Source: Alphaproteobacteria bacterium MarineAlpha5_Bin9 (lineage in GTDB: Bacteria; Pseudomonadota; Alphaproteobacteria; HIMB59; GCA-002718135). From it: 64,000 bases of DNA. The translations under genes and the position numbers were made by a program. Where the stretch lies: contig PTKV01000002.1 in the NCBI GenBank assembly GCA_002937895.1, forward strand, positions 46,902 to 110,901. The letters run 5' to 3'. The notes under the pieces are model-generated. The model ran no database searches and had not been told where the DNA came from. It saw nothing but the letters and a program-made list of their open reading frames with translations. Shown one piece after another: positions 54,619 to 63,999 of the stretch (positions are counted from its first letter, which is position 1; every line of letters starts with the position of its first letter).

Positions 54619-56836
54619 GATTAGCTTCAGAAATTATCCCTTCTTTTTCCATTTGTTCAATTATTCTCGCAGCCCGATTGTAACCAATTTGAAGATGTCT
54701 TTGTATAAAGCTGGTAGATGCTTTTTGGGTGTCTAGCACTATTTTTACGGCCTTATTATATAATTCATCTGAATTAGCTATATCACTTTCAAAAGAAAAT
54801 TCATTGGACATTCCATAATCAATATCAGCAGAAATATCTTTTTGTATTTCGTTAGTAGACTGAGAGTTGATAAAATTAACCACGTTTTCTATTTCTTTTT
54901 CTGAAACAAACCCCCCATGAAGTCTTAGAAGATTTGCACCATTTTCGAGAAATAACATATCACCACTTCCTAATAGCTGTTCTGCTCCCATTTCATTTAT
55001 AATCGTTCTACTATCAAACTTGCTCGCAACTCTATAACTTATTCTGCTTGGGAAGTTGGCCTTAATTGTACCCGTTATTACATCTACACTAGGCCTTTGT
55101 GTTGCAGCAATTAAATGAATGCCAGACGCTCTTGCCATTTGTGCTAATCTTTGAATTGAGTGTTCTACCTCTTTACCAGCTACCATCATAAGGTCCGCCA
55201 TTTCATCTATAACCACAACTATTAAAGGCATTGGTTCTAATAAAATTTCTTTTTTTTCAATAATTGGCAGTCTCGTAGATTCATCAATTCCTGTTTGAAC
55301 TTCTCTATATAGTTTTTTACCTTTAGCTAAACACTCTTCAATTTTGAGGTTAAAAGATTTTATATTTTTTACCCCAGCAGAACTCATTAGTTTGTATCTA
55401 TCCTCCATTTCCTTAACAACCCACTTTAAAGCTGAAATAGCCTTTTTAGGGTCGGTTACAACTGGTGAGAGTAAATGGGGTATATTTTCATATATATTTA
55501 ACTCTAGCATTTTTGGATCAATAAGTATAAATTTGCACTCACTTGGTTTAAATTTGAACAATAAACTCATTATCATTGAATTTATACCAACAGATTTACC
55601 GGAACCTGTTGTGCCAGCAATTAAAAGATGTGGCATTTTTTCAAGATCTGTGAAAATTTTATCACCAGATATATTTTTTCCTAAAGCAAGAATTAAACCT
55701 CTATTAAAGTTTGCAAACAATAAATCGTTAACAAGATCTCCTAACAAAACATCTTGTTTTTTTATATTTGGTATTTCTATACCAATTGAATTTTTTCCAG
55801 GCTGTGACGAAACTCTTGCAGAAACAGAAGACATTGATCTTGCTATATCATCTGCTAAATTAATAATTTTACTAGACTTTATACCTGCGGATGGCTGAAA
55901 TTCAAAAAGGGTAACAATAGGCCCAGTTCTGATATTCTCAATTGTTCCGGTTATATTAAAATCTGATAAAACCTGCTCAAGCTTTTTAGCATTTTCTATA
56001 TTTCTTTTTTCAATTTCTTTTACAAAGGGTTTGTTTTCTTTTGATATAGATAAAAGTGAAACTGGAGGAAGAGTATACTCGCCAGAAACGCTACTTTTAG
56101 AATTACTTTCTAAGACAACACTCTTTCTTTTGTAAGCTGACAGACTCTTTGAAATAAAAGTGGGCTCTGTTTTCATTTTTTTAACTTGTTCTGAATCAGA
56201 TATTATTTGTTTCTGTTTATATAGTTTTTCTTTTCCTGAAGATGAATTTTTTTTCGTAAATATAAAAATGCCTTTTATCATCATCCAAATAATTCTATAT
56301 AAAATTAAAAATAGTTTATTAATGAATCTTAATTTGATTGAAACACCAAATAAATATAAGGGTGTAGAAATTAAAAAAAGCAAAAGATATAATATATAAA
56401 TTAAAAGGGTATTGTTTATCAAAAAAACAAAATCAACAATAAAAACACTTGAAATTATCTCCCCTATTTTTATTTTATTATTTATTAGTTCAAAGTATAA
56501 AAAACAAAATATTGTTAAACTAAATAAAAAGAAAAAAAACCGAACATAAATAAAACTTACTTTTTTAAACAATGACTTCTTTACCCCAATTATTAAAAAA
56601 AAAGGTAAAACCAAATAAGCAACAAGTCCTAACAAATCAAAAAATAAACCCGATATGTATGCCCCATAAAATCCAGCTAAATTATTGTAAGTTAAAAGAT
56701 TGTTGTCTTCGATGCTAAAAGAGTAGGCGGGGTCGTTTTGAGAAAAGGATACAAAACTTAATAACAAAAAACCAAAAATCCCAAGAAATATTAAGCCTGT
56801 TAAGAAGTTGATTACAAAAATGACACTTTTATTCAT
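54581..56836 (-). CDS. ftsK: DNA translocase FtsK
   Basis: Couples division to chromosome dimer resolution and segregation. 751 residues: about four to five N-terminal membrane segments (1-180), a short linker (about 195-260) and the motor: IAGTTGSGKSVGIN (Walker A), FILIDPKMLELN, VVIDEMADLMMVAGK (Walker B), RMARASGIHLIAATQRPS region, and the C-terminal gamma winged helix (STSFIQRHLQIGYNRAARI). The linker is short compared with E. coli. Confidence 0.97.
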   Translation of the reverse strand: MNKSVIFVINFLTGLIFLGIFGFLLLSFVSFSQNDPAYSFSIEDNNLLTYNNLAGFYGAYISGLFFDLLGLVAYLVLPFFLIIGVKKSLFKKVSFIYVRFFFFLFSLTIFCFLYFELINNKIKIGEIISSVFIVDFVFLINNTLLIYILYLLLFLISTPLYLFGVSIKLRFINKLFLILYRIIWMMIKGIFIFTKKNSSSGKEKLYKQKQIISDSEQVKKMKTEPTFISKSLSAYKRKSVVLESNSKSSVSGEYTLPPVSLLSISKENKPFVKEIEKRNIENAKKLEQVLSDFNITGTIENIRTGPIVTLFEFQPSAGIKSSKIINLADDIARSMSSVSARVSSQPGKNSIGIEIPNIKKQDVLLGDLVNDLLFANFNRGLILALGKNISGDKIFTDLEKMPHLLIAGTTGSGKSVGINSMIMSLLFKFKPSECKFILIDPKMLELNIYENIPHLLSPVVTDPKKAISALKWVVKEMEDRYKLMSSAGVKNIKSFNLKIEECLAKGKKLYREVQTGIDESTRLPIIEKKEILLEPMPLIVVVIDEMADLMMVAGKEVEHSIQRLAQMARASGIHLIAATQRPSVDVITGTIKANFPSRISYRVASKFDSRTIINEMGAEQLLGSGDMLFLENGANLLRLHGGFVSEKEIENVVNFINSQSTNEIQKDISADIDYGMSNEFSFESDIANSDELYNKAVKIVLDTQKASTSFIQRHLQIGYNRAARIIEQMEKEGIISEANHVGKRSVLKKSV

Positions 56837-56898
56837 AATAAATTAACTATAAATTATAAATTGTAATACTATCAGTTTTATATATTTCGAAGAAAATT

Positions 56899-58095
56899 AT
56901 GATTGAAAAAAAGAGTGATTTTATAATTGTTGGATCTGGTTTGATAGGCCTATTCATAGCATATTTCTTGTCAAAACTGGACTTTACAGTTGTATTGATT
57001 GAAAAAAATAAACTTTCTCAAAGTAATTATGCTCTAAAAGATGTCAGAACTACGGCAATATCAGAAGGGAGCAAGCAAATTTTATCTAAATTTGGCATAT
57101 GGACCGAAATTAATAAACAAGCAGAGAAAATTAAATCAATAAAGGTTTTTGATAGAAAATATGTAAATAAAATTGATTTTTCAAATCCAAGAAAAAATTC
57201 AGTTTTAGGATATATAGTTCAAAATAAATACATAAAAAAAACTTTAATTAAAAAAATAAAAAAAAATAAAAAAATTGATTTTATACATAATGCAAAAATA
57301 AAAGACATAAGTATATCTGATTCATGTGTTGAGTTATATTTGAGCGGAAGAAAAATCAAAGCCTCTCTTTTAATTGCTTGTGATGGAAAGAAAAGTTTTA
57401 TACGTGAATATTTTAAAATGCAATTATTTCAAAAAAAATATAAACAAAAAGCAATAGTTGTTAACCTATTTCATTGTGTTGATCATTATAACACTGCATA
57501 TGAGATTTTTTTAAACACCGGCCCCTTAGCGTGCTTACCAATGAAAAAAATTGATAAAAAATATTTTTCTAGTTCGATAGTTTGGTCTCACAAAGCAGAT
57601 TTTATAAAAACTTTAGATAAAATTAATGAAAAATTTTTAATATCGATACTTAATGAAAAACTAAATCCGATTTTAGGAAAAATAAAATCAATTATTTCAA
57701 AAAACACTTTTCCACTTTCAGCACAAATAAACTCTAATTTTAGTTCCAAAAGAATTGTTTATGTTGGTGATAGTGCTCACTCTATTCACCCCATAGCAGG
57801 ACAGGGTTGGAACTTAGGAATGAGGGATGTTGATTCATTAATAAATATTATCCTTAAAGCTAATTCTTTAGGGCTAGATTATGGTAGTGAATTTGTTACT
57901 GATAATTATAACAAACAGAGATATTTCGATGCTTATTCTCTTTACCAAGTTACAGATAAATTAAATTATATTTTTGGAAAAGATGATTTTCTTTCTTCAA
58001 AAATTAGACAACTTGGATTTAGCTTAATAGATAAAAATAAAAAAATTAATAATAAAATTGTAAATTATGCAATGGGTATTAGAAATGTTCTCTAA
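56899..58095 (+). CDS. UbiH/UbiF/COQ6-family FAD-dependent monooxygenase
   Basis: Ring hydroxylase of ubiquinone synthesis, 398 residues. N-terminal FAD loop FIIVGSGLIGLFIAYFLSKL, RTTAISEGSKQIL, the LIACDGKKSFIRE (DG motif) and GDSAHSIHPIAGQGWNLGMRD near 300 are diagnostic. Which carbon (C5, C6 or C1) is hydroxylated cannot be told; alphaproteobacteria use UbiL, UbiM and others in this family. Divergent from ftsK with 62 bp between. Confidence 0.92.
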   Translation: MIEKKSDFIIVGSGLIGLFIAYFLSKLDFTVVLIEKNKLSQSNYALKDVRTTAISEGSKQILSKFGIWTEINKQAEKIKSIKVFDRKYVNKIDFSNPRKNSVLGYIVQNKYIKKTLIKKIKKNKKIDFIHNAKIKDISISDSCVELYLSGRKIKASLLIACDGKKSFIREYFKMQLFQKKYKQKAIVVNLFHCVDHYNTAYEIFLNTGPLACLPMKKIDKKYFSSSIVWSHKADFIKTLDKINEKFLISILNEKLNPILGKIKSIISKNTFPLSAQINSNFSSKRIVYVGDSAHSIHPIAGQGWNLGMRDVDSLINIILKANSLGLDYGSEFVTDNYNKQRYFDAYSLYQVTDKLNYIFGKDDFLSSKIRQLGFSLIDKNKKINNKIVNYAMGIRNVL

Positions 58096-58116
58096 AACTT
58101 ATCATGGAAGAATTGT

Positions 58117-59763
58117 TTGAAAAACAACTTTGAAAATTGTTTACAGCTTCAGCTAGAGGGAAAATTATATGAAGCCGAAAAGTGCTATAAAAAAATATTA
58201 GCTGATAAAAAGAATTTAAAGAATTTAGGTAATATTTTTTGTAATCTTGGTATTATTTCATCTAAACATAATAAAGAAAAAGAGGCTATTAGTTATTTTA
58301 ACAAATCTATAAAAATCAATCCAAAATCAACGATTGCTTTTCTTAATTTAGCATTAATTTTTTTAAAAAATAAACAATATAAAAAAAGCATAAACCATTT
58401 TTTAATTTCTTTGGAAATAGACAAAAATCCAAATATTTATTTTTATTTAGCTATTGCTTATGAAAAAATAGAAAAAATAGATCTATCAATTCAATATTAC
58501 AACAAGTCAATTTTATTCAACATAAAAAAAGCCGAATCATTATCCAACCTGGGTAATATATTTTATTTAAGAGGAGACATTAAGCAGGCAGAACAATTTA
58601 TTTCTAGATCAGTTAAAATTAATTCAAAACTTGATTCAACATATAATAATTTAGGTTTAATCTGTTTAGCAAAGGGGAAAACTAATAATGCAAAAAAAAA
58701 TTTTTTGAAAGCAATAAAAATCAATAACCTAAATAGCAGAGCTCATTATAACTTAACTAGTTTAATTAATTATCAAAACGATAAAACGCACTTAGAAAAC
58801 CTGTTAAGAAATTTAAAAAACTCTAAAGAAAATGAAGACAAAGCATATTATAATTTTGCTATTTCTAAAGTATTTTCAGATAAAAAAAAATACAATGAAT
58901 CATTCAATTACTTAAAAGAAGGTAATAATTTAAAGAGAAAAACATTTGAATTTTCAATAAGCAAAGAAAAAAAATTATTTGCTTCAATAAAAAAAAATTT
59001 CAACAAGGTACGTGATTATAGAATAAATCAAGGGTTTGAAAGTGATATACCAATTTTTGTAGTGGGGATGCCTAGATCAGGAACATCTCTTATAGAGCAA
59101 ATTTTAATTAGCCACAAAAGTGTTTCTGGCTTAGGAGAAACTAATGATCTTGAAATAAGCTTATCAAAATTTTTTGAAATTAAAAAAGATTCAATAATTA
59201 TAAATGAAAGCTCAACTCAAAACCCACTTAACTATATTAATGTAGGTAAAAAATATTTAGAGAGACTACAAAAAACAACTAAAAACAAACATATTATAAA
59301 CAAACTCCCTCTTAATTTTAGGTGGATGGGCTTTATAAGATTAATTTTGCCCAACTCAAAAATTATTCATTGCAAAAGAAATCCCTATGATACTATTTAT
59401 TCAATTTACAAAAGTATTTTTTCAACAAAAGGCAATGAATATTCTTATAATTTAAAAGAAATATCTGAATATTATCTGCTTTATAATAGCCTTATGGAAT
59501 ATTGGCAAAAAAACAACATTGATTTCTATGAGGTTGAATATGAAAAATTAATAAATGACAATGTTAAAGAAATAAAAAATTTATTAAAATATTGTAATTT
59601 ATCTTGGGATAAAAATTGTCTTAGTTTTTACAAAACTAAATCTGTTGTAAGAACCCTAAGCGCATCTCAAGTAAGAAAAAAAATTTATACAAGTTCTATT
59701 GGAAAGTGGAAACCTTATGCTGGTCACATGAGAGAAGTTAAAAATATAATTAAACTCAAGTAG
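58117..59763 (+). CDS. TPR-repeat sulfotransferase
   Basis: 548 residues. The N-terminal half carries about six tetratricopeptide repeats (for example AISYFNKSIKINPKSTIAFL and EQFISRSVKINSKLDSTYN). The C-terminal half is a PAPS-dependent sulfotransferase: 5'-phosphosulfate loop VVGMPRSGTSLIEQIL, HCKRNPYDTIYSIYK (3'-phosphate loop), KSIFSTKGNEYSY. TTG start with GGAAGA ahead. Such fusions are common in marine alphaproteobacteria; the acceptor (surface polysaccharide, protein or small molecule) is unknown. Confidence 0.9.
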   Translation: MKNNFENCLQLQLEGKLYEAEKCYKKILADKKNLKNLGNIFCNLGIISSKHNKEKEAISYFNKSIKINPKSTIAFLNLALIFLKNKQYKKSINHFLISLEIDKNPNIYFYLAIAYEKIEKIDLSIQYYNKSILFNIKKAESLSNLGNIFYLRGDIKQAEQFISRSVKINSKLDSTYNNLGLICLAKGKTNNAKKNFLKAIKINNLNSRAHYNLTSLINYQNDKTHLENLLRNLKNSKENEDKAYYNFAISKVFSDKKKYNESFNYLKEGNNLKRKTFEFSISKEKKLFASIKKNFNKVRDYRINQGFESDIPIFVVGMPRSGTSLIEQILISHKSVSGLGETNDLEISLSKFFEIKKDSIIINESSTQNPLNYINVGKKYLERLQKTTKNKHIINKLPLNFRWMGFIRLILPNSKIIHCKRNPYDTIYSIYKSIFSTKGNEYSYNLKEISEYYLLYNSLMEYWQKNNIDFYEVEYEKLINDNVKEIKNLLKYCNLSWDKNCLSFYKTKSVVRTLSASQVRKKIYTSSIGKWKPYAGHMREVKNIIKLK

Positions 59764-59932
59764 CTTTTTTAACACTAGCGACAATTAAAACCGGGATTCC
59801 TCTAATTATAGAATATTGATTTTTAAATTTTGGACTATATAAAATATTTTTTTTTCTATTAATTATCAACCTGTCTTTTGTTTTAGGACACTCAAGTAAG
59901 TTTATGCATTTTTTGTTAATTAATTGTTTCAT
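59756..59932 (-). CDS. Trm112-family small protein (UPF0434/YcaR-like)
   Basis: 58 residues from the ATG at 59932 (the frame is open upstream but those residues are unlike the family). NLLECPKTKDRLIINRKKN, then YSIIRGIPVLIVASVKK match the small Trm112 beta fold. One zinc-ligand cysteine pattern is reduced to a single CP. Overlaps the LON-domain gene by 17 bp and the sulfotransferase tail by 8 bp. Confidence 0.88.
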   Translation of the reverse strand: MKQLINKKCINLLECPKTKDRLIINRKKNILYSPKFKNQYSIIRGIPVLIVASVKKAT

Positions 59933-60536
59933 CTGAATTTGTATTTTTAGAAGAAAATTCAAAAAGCGTATTTATTTTATTTGAAAGTTCATTTATGTTT
60001 TTGCTTTCTAGGAGAGCCTGTTTTTCATTTACAGAAAATGGACAAATCATTGCCATCATGATTAATAAATTTTTATAATTTATTTTTTTTAGAGAGCTAT
60101 CTTCTACTACCATATCATTTGATTTTAGATAGTTTTTAACTCTATTTATAAACAGAGCTTTCATATTATCCGTATCAAAATTAACATCTATTTTATAATC
60201 CATTCTTTTATAGGTAACTTCAAATTGGCGGAATCCTCTATCATTATTTATTTCATTTATTATTTTAAATTTTGACACACCTCTTAGGTTAATTAAATAT
60301 CTGTTGTCATCAGTTTCAGAATAGCTGGTTATTTTTCCTAAACAACCAATATTGTAAAGTTTATTATTGTCTTTTGCGTTTGTTTGTATCATTCCTATTA
60401 GTTTTTTATTAGCTAGAGCATAATCAACCATAGCAATATATCTTTTTTCAAAAATATTTAGCGGCAGGTTTCCCTCTGGCAATAAAACAGCTCCTGCTAA
60501 GGGAAAAACAGGAATTATTGATGGTAAGTTAATCAT
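59916..60536 (-). CDS. LON substrate-binding (N-terminal) domain protein
   Basis: 206 residues corresponding to the Lon protease N-domain alone, with no ATPase or peptidase. IPVFPLAGAVLLPEGNLPLNI then FEKRYIAMVDYAL and YNIGCLGKITSYSETDDNRY are typical. Usual alphaproteobacterial neighbours are YbbN and Trm112, as here. Function uncertain; possibly substrate or chaperone adaptor. Confidence 0.92.
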   Translation of the reverse strand: MINLPSIIPVFPLAGAVLLPEGNLPLNIFEKRYIAMVDYALANKKLIGMIQTNAKDNNKLYNIGCLGKITSYSETDDNRYLINLRGVSKFKIINEINNDRGFRQFEVTYKRMDYKIDVNFDTDNMKALFINRVKNYLKSNDMVVEDSSLKKINYKNLLIMMAMICPFSVNEKQALLESKNINELSNKINTLFEFSSKNTNSDETIN

Positions 60537-60550
60537 AATAAATTTCTAAA

Positions 60551-61450
60551 CTAAGAAAAAAGCAAACTTGATAACTTTCTTCTATATATTTTTGTATTTT
60601 CATTATTATTACCTAGGGTATCAAAATATTTTATCAAGGTTGTTTTAATTAAATTTCTATCCTTATCTTTAAACTTAAAATAATTATCAAACAAAAGCTC
60701 AAAAGCTTTTTCTATTTCTTTATCAAAAAAATACTTGTCAGTAAGCTTTATTAAAACATTAATATCATCAGGCTTTTTATTATAGTTATTTAATAAAATA
60801 TCAGAAGAGGGCTCTTTTGAAGCCTTAAGCATCATTTTATAGTTTTCTATTTCTTTAACGATGTGTTTTTCTTTTAATATATCTTCAGAAAGAGAGTCAA
60901 TAAAATTTTTAATTTCTTCGAACTGATTTAATGTTGTAAGACATTTAATGTAGTAGCTAATAATTATTTTATCAGATGGATCTTTGGCAAGCTCTTCTTC
61001 AATTATGTTTTTTAAGTCATCAATTTCATTATTTTTAAATTTATATTCAATATTTTCATAAACCTTCTCTTTATTAACTGGAAAAGGGGTGCCTGAAACT
61101 TTTTCTATAAATTCAATAATTTTATTTTTTGGAATTACACCCTTAAAACCATTTACTAGTTTTTTTTTATAAAATGCAAAAACAGCAGGTATAGATTGAA
61201 TTTGTAATTGAGCAGCTATTTGTTGATTTTCGTCTATGTTAATTTTAGCTAAAGATACTATTCCTTGCGAGTCTTTTACAATTTCTTCAAGTAGAGGAGT
61301 TAGTTGTTTACATGGGCCGCACCATGGAGCCCAAAAATCTACTAGTATAATCTTATTTTCTGATTCATTAATAACCTTCTCTACAAACTCATTTTCAGTA
61401 ATATCAAAAATAGAATGATTATTTTTATTTGTATTGTTGATCTCAGACAT
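60551..61450 (-). CDS. Thioredoxin-TPR co-chaperone YbbN (CnoX-like)
   Basis: 299 residues: a thioredoxin domain (about 15-125) with VDFWAPWCGPCKQLTPLLEE containing the redox CGPC, then a helical TPR-like C-terminus (about 130-299). E. coli YbbN/CnoX is a holdase protecting proteins from chlorine-type oxidants and passes them to GroEL; that activity is known for the family, not shown here, and the E. coli active site differs (SxxC). Overlaps PrdX end by 8 bp. Confidence 0.92.
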   Translation of the reverse strand: MSEINNTNKNNHSIFDITENEFVEKVINESENKIILVDFWAPWCGPCKQLTPLLEEIVKDSQGIVSLAKINIDENQQIAAQLQIQSIPAVFAFYKKKLVNGFKGVIPKNKIIEFIEKVSGTPFPVNKEKVYENIEYKFKNNEIDDLKNIIEEELAKDPSDKIIISYYIKCLTTLNQFEEIKNFIDSLSEDILKEKHIVKEIENYKMMLKASKEPSSDILLNNYNKKPDDINVLIKLTDKYFFDKEIEKAFELLFDNYFKFKDKDRNLIKTTLIKYFDTLGNNNENTKIYRRKLSSLLFS

Positions 61451-61961
61451 TTTGATAAATTTCCTCTAGATTTATAATATTAATTTTAATTTTTTTAATT
61501 GCAAATAAATTATAAAAATCTAATTTATTAATGTTTACCGTATACTTATTATCTAAAGGATGAAAATTAAAATTTTCAAATTCATTTAATTTAGAATCAA
61601 AATAAAAATCCACTCTTTTTTCATTATCATTTAAAAGCCCAAATGGACTTACTGATCCCGGGGCAACATTCAAAATTTTTTTTAAATAATCTTCTTTTGC
61701 AAAAGAAATATTTCCAAGATTAAGAGTTTTAGCAATATTTTTTAATTTAATCGTGGAGCTTTCTAAGCATGAAATTAAGAAAAACTGACTTTTTTTATTC
61801 TTTAAAAATAAATTTTTTGTATGAGGACCATCAATTTCCCCTCTTAGTTTTTTTGATTCCTCAACAGTGGATAGCGGGGGGTGCGAGTATAATTTATAAT
61901 TATACTTATGAAAGTTCAGCATTTCTAACAATTGATCTTTATTAATCATAAAATTCATCAA
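61443..61961 (-). CDS. Prolyl-tRNA editing/deacylase protein (PrdX/YbaK-type)
   Basis: Trans-editing enzyme that deacylates mischarged tRNA-Pro, such as Ala-tRNA-Pro. 172 residues: YNYKLYSHPPLSTVEESKKL, GPHTKNLFLKNKKSQFFLIS and the GSVSPFGLLND active-site segment, as in the YbaK fold. Likely ProXp-ala/PrdX rather than the Cys-specific YbaK. First gene of the reverse-strand block PrdX-YbbN-LON-Trm112. Confidence 0.92.
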   Translation of the reverse strand: MMNFMINKDQLLEMLNFHKYNYKLYSHPPLSTVEESKKLRGEIDGPHTKNLFLKNKKSQFFLISCLESSTIKLKNIAKTLNLGNISFAKEDYLKKILNVAPGSVSPFGLLNDNEKRVDFYFDSKLNEFENFNFHPLDNKYTVNINKLDFYNLFAIKKIKINIINLEEIYQNV

Positions 61962-62051
61962 ATATTATCTTTTAAGTGTTTATAAAATATTTAAAAACAA
62001 AATTAAATATATGTATTTAAATAAAATGAATATAGTGTTTTTATATAGATT

Positions 62052-63878
62052 ATGAGCAAGGTCAACATTCCTAATATTGAGGGTCTTTCTAATGTAAAAG
62101 AAGAGAAAGACAAGCTTTCCAGGATATCTACGTTTATGCAGCAAGGAGACTTGTATAATGCTGAAATAATTATAAATGATCTGATAAAAGATAATCCAAA
62201 CAACTATGTATATAAAAACATTTTATCTATTATTCTTGTAAGTCAAAAAAAATTTGATGAAGCTGTTATTGTTTTAAAAGAAATAGTTGAATTAAATCCA
62301 AATTATATTGATGCTTTAATAAACCTAGGAAACATTTCTTTAGAAAAAAATAATTTAGACGATGCAGACTATTATTACAAAGAATCGCTAAAAAAAAGTC
62401 CTAAAAATAAATTAGCATTATTTAATTTAGCAACTGTTTATGAAAAAAAAGAAAAATTTAATCAATCTGCGCAGCTTTTTGTTCAATTAATGAAAATTGA
62501 GCCTAATAATATAGAATTGCTTAATAGGTATGGGGTTAACCAATCTAAGCTTGGTTTTTTTGATGAAGCTGAAGAGGCTTTTAACAAAATGTTAAAAATC
62601 CGTCCTAATTATCTACCTGCAATAATTAATTTAGGCACCTTAAATAAAGATCTTAAAAGATATAATAAAGCTGAGTCTAATTTTTTATTAGCATTAAAAA
62701 TTCAACCCAATTTTCCAATAGTTTTATATAATTTAGGCACAGTATATGAAGAACAAGAAAAATATCTAGATGCAATCAAGCAATATAAATTAGCTATTGA
62801 AGCAGATCCTAAATATGCTCAAGCATATTTTAATCTTGGATGTGTTCAGGGTAAAATAGGGCAAACACACGAGAGTATTATAAGTTATAATAATGCAATT
62901 AAATACAATCCTAAACACTCAAAAACAAAATATAACCTGGGAATGGCTCAATTAGCTGTAGACGATTTTGAAAAAGGATGGAAAGGATATGAATTAAGAA
63001 AAGTACATGTTATTGAAAAATTTTACAAATTTTTAAAAATTCCCCAAGAAAAAATATGGGATGGAAAAAAATTACAAGACCCTTTGGTAGTTCACTCTGA
63101 ACAAGGTATAGGTGAAGAAGTTCTATTTAGCTCAATGTTTAAAGATGTTTATGATTTTCAAGACAATTTATATATAACTGCAAATCCGAGAATAATAAAC
63201 ATATTTAAAAGAAGTTTTCCAAAAATTAATTTTATCAATAACAAAGATAAGGAATATGTTTTTGATAAAAATTCAAAACATATTCTAGCCGGATCTTTAG
63301 GAGCAAAGTTTAGAAAAAATATTAATGACTTTCAAAAGCCCCCACAATCATGGTTGTTAGCAAGTCCTGAAAAAATAAAATTATTTAGTGGTAAAATTAA
63401 TAAAGATAAAAGAATTAAAATAGGAATAGCTTGGAAGACCGCAGGAATCAATAGCACAATAAGATACATACCCCTTAGTGATATAGTTAAAATTTTTCCT
63501 CAAGAAAAGTTTGAAATAATTAATTTACAATACGGAGATATTAAAAAAGATCTAAATGACTTAAAGAAAGCACAAAACAGAGAACTAATTTACTTTGATG
63601 ATTTAGATTACACTAATGATATAGAAGGGCTTGCTGCTTTAATTTCCAATTGCGATTTGGTTGTGTCAATCGGTAGTTTTACAGCTAGCTTTTCTGGCTC
63701 TTTAGGGAAAAAAACTTGGGTTTTGTTAGCTGCATTTACTGATTGGTGCTGGCACTCAAATACAAACAGGTCTGAGAGTTTGTGGTTTCCAAATATGAAA
63801 TTTTTTAGACAAAAAAGTTTAAATGTTTGGGATGATGTTGTAGAAAACCTAGATAAAGAGGCAAAATTACTTAAATAA
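62052..63878 (+). CDS. TPR-repeat protein with GT9-like glycosyltransferase C-terminal domain
   Basis: 608 residues. TPR repeats cover about 1-300 (eight or so; VPNYIDALINLGNISLEK-type units such as NPNYIDALINLGNISLEK and DPKYAQAYFNLGCVQGKI). The C-terminal ~300 look like a heptosyltransferase fold: DPLVVHSEQGIGEEVLFSSM, RIKIGIAWKTAG, SNCDLVVSIGSFTASFSGSL, then KTWVLLAAFTDWCWH. Predicted to modify a surface glycan or protein. With the TPR-sulfotransferase it brackets the PrdX block. No signal peptide. Confidence 0.85.
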   Translation: MSKVNIPNIEGLSNVKEEKDKLSRISTFMQQGDLYNAEIIINDLIKDNPNNYVYKNILSIILVSQKKFDEAVIVLKEIVELNPNYIDALINLGNISLEKNNLDDADYYYKESLKKSPKNKLALFNLATVYEKKEKFNQSAQLFVQLMKIEPNNIELLNRYGVNQSKLGFFDEAEEAFNKMLKIRPNYLPAIINLGTLNKDLKRYNKAESNFLLALKIQPNFPIVLYNLGTVYEEQEKYLDAIKQYKLAIEADPKYAQAYFNLGCVQGKIGQTHESIISYNNAIKYNPKHSKTKYNLGMAQLAVDDFEKGWKGYELRKVHVIEKFYKFLKIPQEKIWDGKKLQDPLVVHSEQGIGEEVLFSSMFKDVYDFQDNLYITANPRIINIFKRSFPKINFINNKDKEYVFDKNSKHILAGSLGAKFRKNINDFQKPPQSWLLASPEKIKLFSGKINKDKRIKIGIAWKTAGINSTIRYIPLSDIVKIFPQEKFEIINLQYGDIKKDLNDLKKAQNRELIYFDDLDYTNDIEGLAALISNCDLVVSIGSFTASFSGSLGKKTWVLLAAFTDWCWHSNTNRSESLWFPNMKFFRQKSLNVWDDVVENLDKEAKLLK

Positions 63879-63927
63879 AATTCTATAGATCTTTTTATTC
63901 TTATGTTAGTAAAATTAAAGTTTTTAT

Positions 63928-63999
63928 GCGGGCGTAGCTCAGGGGTAGAGCGCAACCTTGCCAAGGTTGAAGTCGAGGGTTCGAATCCCTTCGCCCGCT
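63928..63999 (+). tRNA. tRNA-Gly, anticodon GCC
   Basis: GCGGGCG and CGCCCGC form the 7-bp acceptor stem; the D arm carries AGCTC and GAGC, the anticodon loop is TTGCCAA within CAACC/GGTTG, and GTTCGAATC makes the T loop. The anticodon GCC reads GGC and GGU glycine codons. Discriminator base T at 63999; the window ends one base later, so an encoded CCA cannot be judged. Confidence 0.97.

Noticed and set aside
55344..55898. Long open frame of 184 codons on the forward strand inside ftsK
   Set aside because: Antisense to a well-supported gene, no recognisable domain or Shine-Dalgarno; a composition effect.
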